Shown here: in pieces, positions 46,494 through 55,629 of the stretch
Layout of the letters: each line of letters starts with the position of its first letter
Numbering within the stretch: the first letter of the stretch is position 1
NCBI GenBank assembly: GCA_017409265.1
Contig: JAFQSY010000075.1
Coordinates: forward strand, 1-64,000
Length of the DNA: 64,000 nt
Source of the DNA: Clostridia bacterium
Lineage (GTDB): Bacteria; Bacillota; Clostridia; Oscillospirales; Acutalibacteraceae
Direction: 5' to 3'
Notes under the pieces: generated by a model
What the model saw: only the letters and a program-made list of their open reading frames with translations
What the model was told of the DNA's origin: nothing
The model's database searches: none
Position numbers and translations under genes: made by a program

Positions 46494-48059
46494 TTAAATG
46501 TTTGCTATTTCTTCAAGCTTTCGGTCAATGTTGCCTGAACCTATCCACATGTCTTCCCATTTGTGTCCTGCAATCTGCTCAAGGCGTTTCTTGTCGCCGG
46601 CAGTGATTTCGCATGCGCCGGTTTCATGTTTCTGTGCAATGACAGACTGAATGATTTCATGGTCTCTCTTCTTCATTTTGAATCTGAAAATAAGAATGAG
46701 CGAGGTGATTGCAAAAAGAGCGGGAAGCCAGCTTACAATAAGTCGCAGACCAAATTCGGTTGAGCTGTTAAGAGCTGCATATTCGATATTATCAAGATTT
46801 GTTGTATCGTATCCGATAACCTGAAGGAAGATGCCGAGGAATCCCGTAACAAAGCTGTTGATTGTTTTTCTGACGAAGGAATAGAATGTCGCAATAACTC
46901 CTTCGCGGCGTCTGCCTGTTATAAGCTCGTCAACATCGGTAACGTCGGGCTGAATATTGTTGATAACAAATCCGGGACCGGAGAATCCGAAATTATAAAG
47001 AATTGTTGCAATGTAAATGATGAAAACCGGGGTTGAGGGGGTAACAAAGCCATTGAGCAGCAGACCGATTATCATCAGGGGAGCCATAATGATTCCGCAC
47101 ATGCGTTTGTCCATATAACGGGTAAGGAAATAATTGAAGGGTCCGCCTGCGACTTCAGCAGCACCGCCGATGGTGTTGAGCATGCTGAAATGGCTGTATC
47201 TGTCTGCTATGCTTCGGATATAGAACTGGTCCGCATAGCTGTAAAAGCTCTTTGAAAAGCCGTAGAAAAGATTTATAAGGAAATATTGCCTGAAAGCTTT
47301 GTTTCTGAAAACCTGAATATATTCCTTGATGAAATACTTATAGTCGATGGGCGGGTTTTTAAGGTCGAGCGAGCTTTTTTCTTTTGTTGAAAAGAAGGTT
47401 ACAATCGGCGACCAACAGAAATATATAACAAAAACGATACCGCAGATAAGATATTTTGGTCTGTCGGCAGGAGTGGGGTTAACCATGTTTGTTCCGCCGA
47501 GAACAATGCTCATGAAAATGAACGACGGGAACATACCGAACATGTTGAAGATATATTCCATTATTTTGTATTGTGTTCTCTCAAAATATCTCGGCGCAAT
47601 TGTCGGCAGCATTGCTGCGTGGGGAATGTTAATCATGGTGTAGCCTGCGCTGTAAATAAGCGAAGCCATGAGATAATAAATGAAAAGTGCTGTGGTATTA
47701 CCTGTGCCGGAAATGCCGAAGGAATACCACTTCATGAAATAACCGATAAGAAGAACCGGCAGACCTGCGATAATCCATACTCTGTGCTTGCCAAAACGGG
47801 ATTTTGTTCTGTCAGTAATAAAACCCATGGCAAGGTCGGTTATGGCATCTATAACACCGCCGATTGTGCTGATAATGCCCGACATTCCCGTGCTCATTCC
47901 TTCAACAAAGTTGAGGAATTGCTGGTGATACATGCCGAGGGGATTGGTAACACCGCCGATTGTTATGTTCGCAACGTTATAACCGACAATCGGTCTTAAA
48001 TATTCCCAGGTATTGCCTTCAATTCCGACGGCATCTTTGATTTTGTTTCCGATACCCAA
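46494..48059 (-). CDS. GPH-type cation:sugar symporter (MFS)
   Basis: The 521-residue membrane protein shows about twelve hydrophobic segments and the hallmark of the glycoside-pentoside-hexuronide symporters (MelB-like): [24 protein letters not shown] around residue 70-95 (shown in part: [20 protein letters not shown]). Members couple sugar uptake to Na+ or H+. The substrate is unknown. The frame extends to 48125, but the TTG at 48059 has an excellent AAAGGAGGAG site and lies downstream of the promoter at 48093-48121. It precedes lepA by 13 bases. A short charged C-terminal tail of about 60 residues follows the last membrane segment. Confidence 0.85.
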   Translation of the reverse strand: MGIGNKIKDAVGIEGNTWEYLRPIVGYNVANITIGGVTNPLGMYHQQFLNFVEGMSTGMSGIISTIGGVIDAITDLAMGFITDRTKSRFGKHRVWIIAGLPVLLIGYFMKWYSFGISGTGNTTALFIYYLMASLIYSAGYTMINIPHAAMLPTIAPRYFERTQYKIMEYIFNMFGMFPSFIFMSIVLGGTNMVNPTPADRPKYLICGIVFVIYFCWSPIVTFFSTKEKSSLDLKNPPIDYKYFIKEYIQVFRNKAFRQYFLINLFYGFSKSFYSYADQFYIRSIADRYSHFSMLNTIGGAAEVAGGPFNYFLTRYMDKRMCGIIMAPLMIIGLLLNGFVTPSTPVFIIYIATILYNFGFSGPGFVINNIQPDVTDVDELITGRRREGVIATFYSFVRKTINSFVTGFLGIFLQVIGYDTTNLDNIEYAALNSSTEFGLRLIVSWLPALFAITSLILIFRFKMKKRDHEIIQSVIAQKHETGACEITAGDKKRLEQIAGHKWEDMWIGSGNIDRKLEEIANI

Positions 48060-48092
48060 AAGATACTCCTCCTTTATAGTATATACTAATTT

Positions 48093-48121
48093 ATAATACC
48101 AAATAATCAATCGAAGGTCAA
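48093..48121 (-). promoter_or_regulatory. Promoter of the symporter-lepA transcript
   Basis: On the minus strand TTGACC (48121-48116) and TATTAT (48098-48093) are 17 bases apart, 34 bases upstream of the TTG start codon. Confidence 0.65.
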
Positions 48122-48123
48122 GC

Positions 48124-48158
48124 ATAAAAAATCCCGAACGTGCCGTACGTTCGGGATT
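48124..48158 (-). terminator. Intrinsic terminator of the cytidylate-kinase-like gene
   Basis: A perfect 12-bp stem, AATCCCGAACGT (48130-48141) with 48147-48158, has a five-base loop. On the minus strand it ends in TTTTTTA. It lies seven bases beyond the stop codon at 48165. Confidence 0.85.
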
Positions 48159-48164
48159 GATACA

Positions 48165-48749
48165 TTAAAGGCTTGCAATAATTTCTGCACATTTGTCGAT
48201 GCCGATCATTTCACTGTTGAGACATATATCGTAATGCTTGGGGTCCCCCCACACCATTCCGGTGAAATGCTCATAATATGCTGCGCGCTTTTTGTCTTTT
48301 TCTTTGACTCTTTTTTCGGGCAAATCATCATTCTCGCCGTAGATTTCAACAATTCTTTCAGCTTTTGATTTTTCGCCTGCATAAATAAAAACTTTAACAA
48401 TATCATCACGCTCACGGAGAACATAGTCTGCACATCTGCCTACTATGACACACGGACCTTTTTCTGCAAGCTGTTTGATGACCTTAATCTGTGCATGCCA
48501 AATAATATCATCTTTGGTCATGTTACTGTAAAGGTTATAGAGAGTGAAAATGGTTGGCGTTTTGATACCTGCGGACAGTTGTTCGCCGTTTTTCTCAATT
48601 TCTTCTTTCAAAAGCCCGCTTTCGACTGCAACCTCATCAATTATTTCTTTATCGTAGCAGGGAATGCTGAGTTTATCAGCAACTATTTTTGCAATTGTTC
48701 TTCCGCCACTTCCAAATTCACGACCGATAGTTATTATCTTATTATACAT
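48165..48749 (-). CDS. Cytidylate kinase-like protein
   Basis: The 194-residue product has a P-loop GREFGSGGRTIAK at residues 9-21 and the YDKEII segment of the cytidylate-kinase-like family (Cytidylate_kin2). It then has VIVGRCADYVL and an Arg/Lys-rich lid (EKRVKEKDKKRAAYYEHF). It differs from true Cmk, which is larger and has a different NMP-binding region. Many Clostridia carry several copies with unknown substrate; a nucleotide-phosphorylating role is inferred. GGAG lies nine bases before the ATG. It is downstream of the glycosyltransferase gene but separated by a terminator. Confidence 0.85.
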   Translation of the reverse strand: MYNKIITIGREFGSGGRTIAKIVADKLSIPCYDKEIIDEVAVESGLLKEEIEKNGEQLSAGIKTPTIFTLYNLYSNMTKDDIIWHAQIKVIKQLAEKGPCVIVGRCADYVLRERDDIVKVFIYAGEKSKAERIVEIYGENDDLPEKRVKEKDKKRAAYYEHFTGMVWGDPKHYDICLNSEMIGIDKCAEIIASL

Positions 48750-48811
48750 ATGTATCAGCTCCTTTCTATAAGGTGGTTTTAGTGCAAACCCGATTTTAGA
48801 AAATGTTTTTA

Positions 48812-48853
48812 TATAAAATGCCGCAAAACAGGTGATAATACTTGTTTCGCGGC
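48812..48853 (-). terminator. Terminator of the glycosyltransferase gene
   Basis: An 11-bp stem with one wobble (48820-48830 with 48843-48853) has GCCGC at its base. On the minus strand it is followed by ATTTTATA. It lies 10 bases after the stop at 48864. Confidence 0.6.
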
Positions 48854-48863
48854 GGTCACGCTT

Positions 48864-49814
48864 TTATTTTTCAATCTTATCCTGCTTTAAATGCTCTTTC
48901 AGAATATAGACGGGACGGTCTTTAATCTGAACATACATTTTTGAGAGGTATTCTCCGATGATGCCGAGGCAGAAAAGAAGAAGTCCGCCTATCAGCAGCA
49001 GGAGAACAACAATTGTTGCATATCCGGGAACATCGATTCCGAACGCAAGCTTCTGGACTACAACAACAATCAGATAAAGAATTGAGCATATGGAGGAGAA
49101 AAGACCGATAAATGTTGCAAATTTCAGGGGCATGGTTGAAAAGGCAAATATGCCTTCAAGTGCATATTTGAAAAGCTTTTTAAAGCCCCACTTTGTTTCG
49201 CCGCTTTCCCTTTCGCAAACCTCGTAGGGAATATATTTTGTGTTAAATCCGACATAGCTGAAAAGACCTTTTGAGAATCTGTGAAATTCTGTCATCTGAA
49301 GAATGGCATCAACCATAACTCTCTTCATCAGCCTGAAATCGGATGCGCCGTTGACAAATTCAACATCGGAAATTTTGTTGATAATTTTATAGAACATTGA
49401 TTTGAATGCAGAGATAACAGAATTTTCCTTTCGTTGCTGCTGATATGCCGCAACGCAGTCAATCTCTTCGTCGGATTTCATAACCTCAAGCATTTCGAGA
49501 ACAACCTCGGGTCTTTGCTGAAGGTCTGCATCTATAAGACAGACAAGGTCGCCCTCTGCCTTTGAAAGCCCTGCATAAATTGCGGCTTCTTTACCGAAAT
49601 TTCTGCTGAAGGTTAAAACCTGAATATTGTTTTTATCGCTGTGATTATTATAAATCTGTTTTAATTTCTGATATGTTTTATCTTTGCTGCCGTCGTTGAC
49701 AAAAACAAACTCGTAGTCACCGACCTTATCCTTGAAAACTCTGTTTACTTCGCTGAAAAATTTTTCAACATTGCCTTCTTCATTGTAGCATGGAATAACT
49801 AACGATAATTTCAT
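48864..49814 (-). CDS. Family 2 glycosyltransferase with membrane anchor (GtrB/DPM1-like)
   Basis: The 316-residue product starts with the GT2 fold (LSLVIPCYNEEGNVEKF) and has the DxD-type metal site LIDADLQQRPE near residue 95. It also has GASDFRLMKR and RFSKGLFSYVGF acceptor-side motifs of the DPM1/GtrB group. Two C-terminal hydrophobic helices (about residues 230-290) anchor it. Family knowledge: such enzymes charge undecaprenyl or dolichyl phosphate with a sugar for surface glycan decoration. AGAGGTGAC precedes the ATG. It is divergent from hrcA across 270 bases. Confidence 0.9.
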   Translation of the reverse strand: MKLSLVIPCYNEEGNVEKFFSEVNRVFKDKVGDYEFVFVNDGSKDKTYQKLKQIYNNHSDKNNIQVLTFSRNFGKEAAIYAGLSKAEGDLVCLIDADLQQRPEVVLEMLEVMKSDEEIDCVAAYQQQRKENSVISAFKSMFYKIINKISDVEFVNGASDFRLMKRVMVDAILQMTEFHRFSKGLFSYVGFNTKYIPYEVCERESGETKWGFKKLFKYALEGIFAFSTMPLKFATFIGLFSSICSILYLIVVVVQKLAFGIDVPGYATIVVLLLLIGGLLLFCLGIIGEYLSKMYVQIKDRPVYILKEHLKQDKIEK

Positions 49815-49986
49815 GATCCGTCACCTCTTTATACCGTTATTATAACACAGAATGATTAATAAACAGTGAACTGTACGAAAAATTCTTTATAATTTAAAAT
49901 TGTATCATTTCAATAATACAAAGTCAATACAGTGGTTTTTAAAAATCAAGGAATAACGATTTTACAAAGTGTTCACAATTAAATTA

Positions 49987-50015
49987 TTGACAAATTCTTC
50001 ATATTGGGGTATAGT
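49987..50015 (+). promoter_or_regulatory. Promoter of the hrcA-grpE-dnaK-dnaJ operon
   Basis: TTGACA (49987-49992) and TATAGT (50010-50015) are 17 bases apart. The CIRCE operator begins 12 bases downstream, covering the likely transcription start. Confidence 0.8.
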
Positions 50016-50026
50016 AATAACCGTAG

Positions 50027-50064
50027 TTAGCACTCGACAGTTTTGAGTGCTAAAATTAGCACTC
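50027..50064 (+). promoter_or_regulatory. CIRCE operator plus an extra half-site
   Basis: TTAGCACTC (50027-50035), nine bases, GAGTGCTAA (50045-50053) is a perfect CIRCE, the HrcA repressor site. A third perfect half-site TTAGCACTC follows at 50056-50064, only two bases after the second. The second and third arms can form a hairpin that competes with the normal CIRCE pairing. HrcA, stabilised by GroEL in known systems, should repress this operon. Confidence 0.95.
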
Positions 50065-50084
50065 GGCGAGAGAAGGTGTGGAGA

Positions 50085-51113
50085 ATGACCGAATTAAGCG
50101 AAAGAAAAAAACTGATTCTTGCTGCTGTTGTTGAGCAATATATCAAAACAGGCGAGCCTGTAGGTTCAAAGGAGCTTCTTTCTTTAACGGGTATGTCGGT
50201 ATCCTCCGCAACCGTGCGAAATGAAATGAGCGAGCTTTCGGCGATGGGCTATCTTGAACAGCCGCACACCTCGGCAGGCAGAGTTCCTTCACAAAAGGGT
50301 TACAGATATTATGTTGATAACCTTATGAAGGACAGAGAGATTGACGAGCTTAACCGCAGAATGATTGAAGCGGGAATTTCCTCGGCGGCAGGTGACCCCG
50401 AAAAGCTTATCGCCCAGGCGGGAGAGGTTCTTGCAGAGCTTACAAAATGTGCCTGCGTTTCAACTGCACCCGGCGGAGATGCGGTTATAATCCGCAAAAT
50501 AGAGCTTGTTCCCGTCGGGCTTCATTCGGCAATGCTTGTTCTTTTAACATCAAACGGAATACTCAAAAGCAGGCTTTGCAGGCTTGACTGTGAGCTTACT
50601 GCAAAAATCTGCGAGGAATTTTATAATATAGTTGATTCGTGCATAATCGGAAAGCCTGCAGCTGATATCAGTGTTGTTTCAATGCAGACAGCTGCTGCGT
50701 CGGTTGACAGTGACCCGTTTGCAATGCTTCCGCTCATGGCAGCTGTTTGTGAGCTTGCGAGAAGCATGGAGGATTCAAGAATAATGCTCGGGGGCAGCTC
50801 AAACCTGTTTTCGCATAAGGATTACGGAGTAGGAGCAATCGAGCTTTTTGAGTTTCTAAACAAAAGAGAGCCTCTTACGGCGGTAATGAGCGGAGTTAAA
50901 GAGCCGCTTGATATTATAATCGGCAAGGAAAATCTTTATCGTCAGCTTGAAAATTCGAGCGTGATAGTTGCAAAGTATTCCGTCAGCGGAAAGGATTCGG
51001 GCTCAATTGGGCTTATAGGACCTACCAGAATGGATTATGAAAGCATTATCCCGAGCGTTAAATATCTTACAGATATCGTCGGCAGAATGATTACGCAGGC
51101 GATTGAGGAATAG
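50085..51113 (+). CDS. hrcA: Heat-inducible transcription repressor HrcA
   Basis: HrcA binds CIRCE and represses chaperone genes. The 342-residue product has the N-terminal winged helix (LAAVVEQYIKTGEPVGSKEL and SSATVRNEMSELSAMGYLEQPHTSAGRVPS, shown in part). A GAF-like dimerisation region follows, with the conserved C-terminal IGPTRMDYESIIPSVKYL. The frame continues upstream into the CIRCE element from a TTG at 50043, but ATG 50085 has AGAAGG eight bases away and gives the normal family N-terminus. It is first in the canonical hrcA-grpE-dnaK-dnaJ order and is autoregulated by the operator just upstream. Confidence 0.96.
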   Translation: MTELSERKKLILAAVVEQYIKTGEPVGSKELLSLTGMSVSSATVRNEMSELSAMGYLEQPHTSAGRVPSQKGYRYYVDNLMKDREIDELNRRMIEAGISSAAGDPEKLIAQAGEVLAELTKCACVSTAPGGDAVIIRKIELVPVGLHSAMLVLLTSNGILKSRLCRLDCELTAKICEEFYNIVDSCIIGKPAADISVVSMQTAAASVDSDPFAMLPLMAAVCELARSMEDSRIMLGGSSNLFSHKDYGVGAIELFEFLNKREPLTAVMSGVKEPLDIIIGKENLYRQLENSSVIVAKYSVSGKDSGSIGLIGPTRMDYESIIPSVKYLTDIVGRMITQAIEE

Positions 51114-51126
51114 AAAGGACAGAGTA

Positions 51127-51642
51127 ATGAAGAAGGAAAAAAAGACTCCCGAGCAGACAGAAGAAGTCAAGGAAACTGTTGAGGAAGTTAAAGAAGAAAC
51201 CGCGGAAGAAAAGCTCCGTAAGGAGCTTGATGAAAAAAACGACCAATTTTTAAGACTGTATGCGGAATACGATAACTTCCGCAAGCGTTCGCAGAAAGAA
51301 AAGCAGGATATATATTCGTCTTCAAAGGCGGATGTGGTTAAAGAACTGCTTCCCGTTCTCGATAATTTTGACAGAGCGGCTAACAATACCGAATGCAGTT
51401 TTGAGGATTACAAAAAGGGAATTGATTTGATTTTTAATCAGTTCGGCGAAATCCTCAAAAAGATAGGCGTTGAAAGCTACGGCGAAAGAGGCGATGCTTT
51501 TGACCCGAATATCCACAATGCGGTTATGACCGTTGAGGATGATGAGCTCGGCGAAAATGTTATCGCAGAAGTATTCACAAAAGGATATAAGCTTGGCGAC
51601 AAAATCATAAGAGATGCAGTCGTTAAGGTTGCAAATTCATAA
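51127..51642 (+). CDS. grpE: Nucleotide exchange factor GrpE
   Basis: GrpE releases ADP from DnaK. The 171-residue product has a charged, disordered N-terminus (KKTPEQTEEVKE), a long coiled coil (YAEYDNFRKRSQKEKQD) and the C-terminal beta domain with GDAFDPNIHNAV and VFTKGYKLGDKIIRDAVVKV. ATG 51127 is chosen because AAAGGA lies eight bases upstream; a start at 51103 would overlap hrcA. The gene lies 13 bases after hrcA and 43 bases before dnaK. Confidence 0.96.
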   Translation: MKKEKKTPEQTEEVKETVEEVKEETAEEKLRKELDEKNDQFLRLYAEYDNFRKRSQKEKQDIYSSSKADVVKELLPVLDNFDRAANNTECSFEDYKKGIDLIFNQFGEILKKIGVESYGERGDAFDPNIHNAVMTVEDDELGENVIAEVFTKGYKLGDKIIRDAVVKVANS

Positions 51643-51685
51643 ATCAGGTTAATAAATTTCATTTATTTATAGGAGGAAAATTATT

Positions 51686-53512
51686 ATGGCAAAGATTATC
51701 GGTATCGACTTGGGTACAACAAATTCATGTGTAGCGGTTATCGAAGGCGGCGAACCCGTAGTTATCGCAAACGCAGAGGGTGCAAGAACAACTCCCTCTG
51801 TTGTGGCTTTCGGCAAAACAGGCGAAAGAATGGTAGGTCAGGTTGCAAAAAGACAGGCTGTTACCAATTCCGACAGAACAGTTGCTTCAATCAAAAGACA
51901 GATGGGCTCCGATTATAAGGTAACTATCGACGATAAGAAGTATACCCCACAGGAAATCTCCGCAATGATTCTTCAGAAGCTCAAGACAGACGCAGAGGCA
52001 TATCTTGGTGATAAGGTAACAGAAGCTGTTATTACAGTTCCTGCATACTTTACCGATGCACAGAGACAGGCAACAAAGGATGCAGGTAAAATTGCAGGTC
52101 TTGAAGTTAAGAGAATTATCAACGAGCCCACAGCTGCAGCTCTTGCATACGGCATTGACAAGGAGACCGACCAGAAGGTTATGGTTTATGACCTTGGCGG
52201 CGGTACCTTTGACGTTTCAATTATCGAAATGGGTGACGGCGTCCAGGAAGTTCTTGCAACCGCAGGTAACAACAAGCTTGGCGGCGACGATTTTGACCAG
52301 AGAGTTATCAATTGGCTTGCTGACGGCTTCAAGGCAGAGCAAGGTATTGACCTTCGCGGTGATAAGATGGCTATGCAGAGACTTAAGGAAGCTGCTGAAA
52401 AGGCAAAGATTGAGCTTTCCGGTGTTACAACCTCAAATATCAGCCTTCCCTTCATCACAGCCGATGCAACAGGTCCCAAGCACCTTGAAATGACTCTTAC
52501 AAGAGCAAAGTTCAACGAGCTTACAGCAGACCTTGTTGATGCAACAATGGGTCCCGTTCGCCAGGCAATGAATGATTCGGGCCTTAAGACTTCTGAAATA
52601 GATAAGGTTCTCATGGTCGGCGGTTCTTCAAGAATCCCTGCTGTTCAGGAAGCAATCAAGCAGTTTATGGGAGCAGAGCCCTTTAAGGGAATCAACCCCG
52701 ATGAATGCGTTGCTATCGGTGCTGCTCTTCAGGCAGGTGTTCTCGGCGGCGAGGTTACAGGTCTCCTTCTTCTCGACGTTACTCCGCTTTCACTCGGTAT
52801 TGAGACCATGGGTGGTATCAGCACAAAGATTATCGACAGAAACACAACAATCCCCGTAAAGAAGAGCCAGATTTTCTCAACAGCAGCCGACAATCAGCCC
52901 TCTGTTGAAGTCCATGTTCTTCAGGGTGAAAGAGAATTTGCAAAGGATAACAAAACTCTCGGTGTATTCCACCTTGACGGCATTATGCCCGCACCCAGAG
53001 GCATTCCTCAGATTGAAGTTACATTTGATATAGATGCAAACGGTATCGTTCATGTTTCCGCAAAGGATCTCGGTACGCAGAAAGAGCAGTCAATCAATAT
53101 CACATCTTCAACAAACATGTCCAAAGAAGATATTGAAAAGGCTGTTGCAGATGCAGAAAGATTTGCACAGGAAGATAAGGAGCGCCGTGAAAGTGTTGAC
53201 ACACGCAACGCAGCAGACCAGATGGTTTATCAGTGCGAAAAGCTCATGAACGAAAACGGCGATAAGTTCAGCGACGAAGAAAAAGCAGGTGTTAACGAGA
53301 AGATTGAAGCTCTCAAGGATGCTCTTAAGGGCGAGGATATCAATCTTATCAAATCACGTCAGGAAGAACTGACCGCAAAGTTCCACGAGGTTTCGGAAAA
53401 GCTTTATAAGGCAGCTGCCGAAGCAGCACAGGCACAGCAGGGCGGCGCAGCTCCCGGCGGTGAAGGCTATACCGAAGCAAACTACACTGATGTTGACGAT
53501 AACAACCAGTAA
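51686..53512 (+). CDS. dnaK: Chaperone DnaK (Hsp70)
   Basis: DnaK folds and protects client proteins in an ATP cycle driven by DnaJ and GrpE. The 608-residue product has [14 protein letters not shown] at the N-terminus, GGTFDVSI and [14 protein letters not shown] in the nucleotide domain, and the [14 protein letters not shown] linker/substrate-domain junction. The C-terminus is rich in Ala/Gln/Gly and ends DVDDNNQ. AGGAGG precedes the ATG with good spacing, suggesting high expression, and codon choice (mostly AAG, CCC) agrees. The length is normal for Gram-positive DnaK. Confidence 0.98.
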   Translation: MAKIIGIDLGTTNSCVAVIEGGEPVVIANAEGARTTPSVVAFGKTGERMVGQVAKRQAVTNSDRTVASIKRQMGSDYKVTIDDKKYTPQEISAMILQKLKTDAEAYLGDKVTEAVITVPAYFTDAQRQATKDAGKIAGLEVKRIINEPTAAALAYGIDKETDQKVMVYDLGGGTFDVSIIEMGDGVQEVLATAGNNKLGGDDFDQRVINWLADGFKAEQGIDLRGDKMAMQRLKEAAEKAKIELSGVTTSNISLPFITADATGPKHLEMTLTRAKFNELTADLVDATMGPVRQAMNDSGLKTSEIDKVLMVGGSSRIPAVQEAIKQFMGAEPFKGINPDECVAIGAALQAGVLGGEVTGLLLLDVTPLSLGIETMGGISTKIIDRNTTIPVKKSQIFSTAADNQPSVEVHVLQGEREFAKDNKTLGVFHLDGIMPAPRGIPQIEVTFDIDANGIVHVSAKDLGTQKEQSINITSSTNMSKEDIEKAVADAERFAQEDKERRESVDTRNAADQMVYQCEKLMNENGDKFSDEEKAGVNEKIEALKDALKGEDINLIKSRQEELTAKFHEVSEKLYKAAAEAAQAQQGGAAPGGEGYTEANYTDVDDNNQ

Positions 53513-53534
53513 TCGGAGTGAGGAGTAAATCCCC

Positions 53535-54695
53535 TTGGCAGATAAAAGAGATTATTATGAAGTCCTCGGTGTTTCAAAAAGCGCAAGTGAGGACGAAATA
53601 AAAAAAGCATACAGAAAAAAAGCAAAAGAGTATCACCCGGACCTTCATCCGGGTGATGCTGAGGCAGAAGCTAAATTCAAAGAGGCAAACGAAGCATATG
53701 AGGTGCTTTCCGACAGCCAGAAAAAGGCGCGATATGACCAGTTCGGTCATGCAGGCGTAGATCCTAACTACGGCGCAGGCGGTGGCGGATACGGCGGAGG
53801 CTTCGGAGGCGGATTTGATTTCGGTGACCTCGGTGATATCTTCGGCTCATTCTTCGGTGGCGGTTTCGGAGGCGGCAGACAGTCAAATCCCAATGCCCCA
53901 AGAAGAGGCGAGGATGTTCAGGCGAGGGTCACTATTTCGTTTGAAGAGGCTGCAAAAGGCTGTAAGAGAACGGTTGATATCAACCGTGTTGATACATGTA
54001 CCGAATGCGGCGGCTCGGGCGCAAAATCGGGAACATCGCCCAAAACCTGCCCAGATTGCGGCGGCAGAGGTTATGTCAATGTTCAGCAGAGAACGGCTTT
54101 CGGCGTTATCCAGACCCAAAAATCCTGCCCGAAATGTCAGGGACAGGGTAAGGTTATCGAAAACCCCTGCGCAAAATGCCGCGGAACGGGAAGAACATCA
54201 AACCGTGCTTCGGTAGAAGTCAACATACCTGCAGGTATTGATGACCGTCAGGTGTTCAATGTAAGCGGAGCAGGAAATGCGGGTGTCAACGGTGGACCTA
54301 AAGGCGATCTTCGTGTTGCAGTTTTTGTCAGACCTCATCCCTATTTTGAACGTGACGGCTATAATGTATGGCTTGAGCAGAGAGTCAGCTATCCGCAGGC
54401 AGTTCTCGGTGACACTTTAAGAATACAGACACTTGACGGTGACGTTAAGTTTGACCTTCCTGCAGGAACGCAGTCCGGTGCCGTATTCAATCTTAAGGGC
54501 AGGGGAATACAGGTTCTCAACGGCAGAGGCAGAGGCGACCAGCTGGTGCGTGTTATTGTTGATGTTCCGAAGAATCTCACCCAGCGACAGAAGGAAATTC
54601 TTGTTGAATTTGAAAAGGAACTCGGAGTCAAGAGAGGCGCACCTGTCGGAAACGGCAAGGAAGGCTTCTTTGATAAATTCAAGAATAAAAAATAA
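53535..54695 (+). CDS. dnaJ: Chaperone DnaJ (Hsp40)
   Basis: DnaJ delivers clients to DnaK and stimulates its ATPase. The 386-residue product has a J domain with HPD (EYHPDLHPG) near residue 35 and a Gly/Phe-rich linker (residues of about 78-115). Four CxxCxGxG zinc repeats follow ([32 protein letters not shown]), then the C-terminal client-binding domains. The start codon is TTG with GAGGAG nine bases upstream; no ATG fits the family N-terminus [12 protein letters not shown]. It lies 22 bases after dnaK. Confidence 0.97.
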   Translation: MADKRDYYEVLGVSKSASEDEIKKAYRKKAKEYHPDLHPGDAEAEAKFKEANEAYEVLSDSQKKARYDQFGHAGVDPNYGAGGGGYGGGFGGGFDFGDLGDIFGSFFGGGFGGGRQSNPNAPRRGEDVQARVTISFEEAAKGCKRTVDINRVDTCTECGGSGAKSGTSPKTCPDCGGRGYVNVQQRTAFGVIQTQKSCPKCQGQGKVIENPCAKCRGTGRTSNRASVEVNIPAGIDDRQVFNVSGAGNAGVNGGPKGDLRVAVFVRPHPYFERDGYNVWLEQRVSYPQAVLGDTLRIQTLDGDVKFDLPAGTQSGAVFNLKGRGIQVLNGRGRGDQLVRVIVDVPKNLTQRQKEILVEFEKELGVKRGAPVGNGKEGFFDKFKNKK

Positions 54696-54699
54696 GATT

Positions 54700-54727
54700 A
54701 ACGCCGTGTCTTTTAATGACACGGCGT
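54700..54727 (+). terminator. Hairpin after dnaJ
   Basis: AACGCCGTGTC (54700-54710) pairs perfectly with 54717-54727 approximately, over a TTTTAAT loop. The following sequence TGAGGT has no T-run, so termination may be incomplete. It lies 13 bases before the next start codon. Confidence 0.5.
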
Positions 54728-54740
54728 TTGAGGTATATTT

Positions 54741-55385
54741 ATGAACTATAAGGCAGTTATTTTTGACCTTGACGGAACTCTGACAGATACCCTTGAGGAT
54801 TTAAAAAACAGCGTTAATTATGCTCTCGAAAAGTCCGGTTTTCCCGAAAAAAATCTTGAAGAAATCCGTTCCTTTGTGGGAAACGGAGTGAAAAGGCTCA
54901 TTTTTTTAAGCGTTCCCGAGAATACTCCCGATGAAGTTTCGGAGAAGTGTCTTGAGATTTTCAAAGAGCATTATAACGTAAATTCCTGTGTGAAAACAAA
55001 GCCTTATGACGGTATAATCGAAATGCTTTCGGAACTGAAAAATCGTGGCATAAAAACTGCTGTCGTAACAAACAAAATGAACTCGGCAGCAACTGAAATT
55101 GTAAAGTTTTTCTTTGGAGATTTGATTGATGAAACCATCGGGCAGCTCGACGGTGTTGCTCAAAAGCCGCAGCCTGACGGAATATATAATGTTCTTGAAA
55201 AGCTTGGCGTTTCAAAAGAAAACACTGTTTATGTCGGTGATTCCGAGGTTGACTGTATAACCGCAAAAAACGCAAGCATTCCCTGCATCGGAGTGACATG
55301 GGGCTTTCGTGACAAATCTGTACTTAATGAAAATGGTGCTGATTTTATAATTAATTCTCCGACGGAAATATTTCACTATATCTGA
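54741..55385 (+). CDS. HAD family phosphatase (phosphoglycolate phosphatase-like)
   Basis: The 214-residue product is a HAD subfamily IA hydrolase. Motif I is FDLDGTLTDT (nucleophile Asp at about residue 9), motif II VVTNK near 108, motif III Lys in AQKPQPDG, and motif IV VGDSEVDC. The helical cap lies between motifs I and II. It resembles Gph/PpaX-type phosphatases acting on phosphoglycolate or pyrophosphate; the substrate is not resolved. GAGGT precedes the ATG. It lies 45 bases after dnaJ with a hairpin between, so it may receive readthrough from the heat-shock operon. Confidence 0.85.
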   Translation: MNYKAVIFDLDGTLTDTLEDLKNSVNYALEKSGFPEKNLEEIRSFVGNGVKRLIFLSVPENTPDEVSEKCLEIFKEHYNVNSCVKTKPYDGIIEMLSELKNRGIKTAVVTNKMNSAATEIVKFFFGDLIDETIGQLDGVAQKPQPDGIYNVLEKLGVSKENTVYVGDSEVDCITAKNASIPCIGVTWGFRDKSVLNENGADFIINSPTEIFHYI

Positions 55386-55400
55386 TTGTCGAATTTTGTA

Positions 55401-55429
55401 TTGACAAAATTAAACCGTCATTATATAAT
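55401..55429 (+). promoter_or_regulatory. Consensus sigma-A promoter of the metK riboswitch transcript
   Basis: TTGACA (55401-55406) and TATAAT (55424-55429) are both perfect and 17 bases apart. The riboswitch begins about 20 bases downstream. Confidence 0.9.
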
Positions 55430-55449
55430 AAAGTGTCAATAGAATATGT

Positions 55450-55545
55450 CCTTATTGAGAGTGGCAGAGGGACAGGCCCTGTGAAGCCCGGCAACCTGTA
55501 TTAATCAAGGTGCTAAATCCTGCGGCTTGAAGCCGAAAGATAAGG
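55450..55545 (+). ncRNA. SAM-I (S-box) riboswitch aptamer
   Basis: The S-box core is clear: closing stem CCTTAT/ATAAGG (55450-55455 and 55540-55545), AGGGACAGGCCC, TGAAGCCCGGCAACC, GGTGCTAAATCC and GCCGAAAGAT. It binds S-adenosylmethionine and switches off the downstream gene. A plausible antiterminator pairs CCGAAAG (55533-55539) with CCTTCGG (55568-55574) of the terminator. It lies directly upstream of metK, a common S-box target in Firmicutes. Confidence 0.97.
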
Positions 55546-55552
55546 TGTTTTC

Positions 55553-55585
55553 GCCCGCTGAAGACTCCTTCGGCGGGTATTTTTT
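55553..55585 (+). terminator. Expression-platform terminator of the S-box riboswitch
   Basis: GCCCGCTGAAG (55553-55563) pairs with 55568-55578 with wobbles over ACTC, followed by ATTTTTT. It is the SAM-dependent off switch of metK. Confidence 0.9.
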
Positions 55586-55629
55586 GGGACTTAATCATTG
55601 ATAATACTTATTTTAAAGAGGTCAGGAAA

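Noticed and set aside
50043-50084. TTG start of hrcA inside the CIRCE element
   Set aside because: It would translate the operator, has no ribosome site, and ATG 50085 gives the normal HrcA N-terminus.
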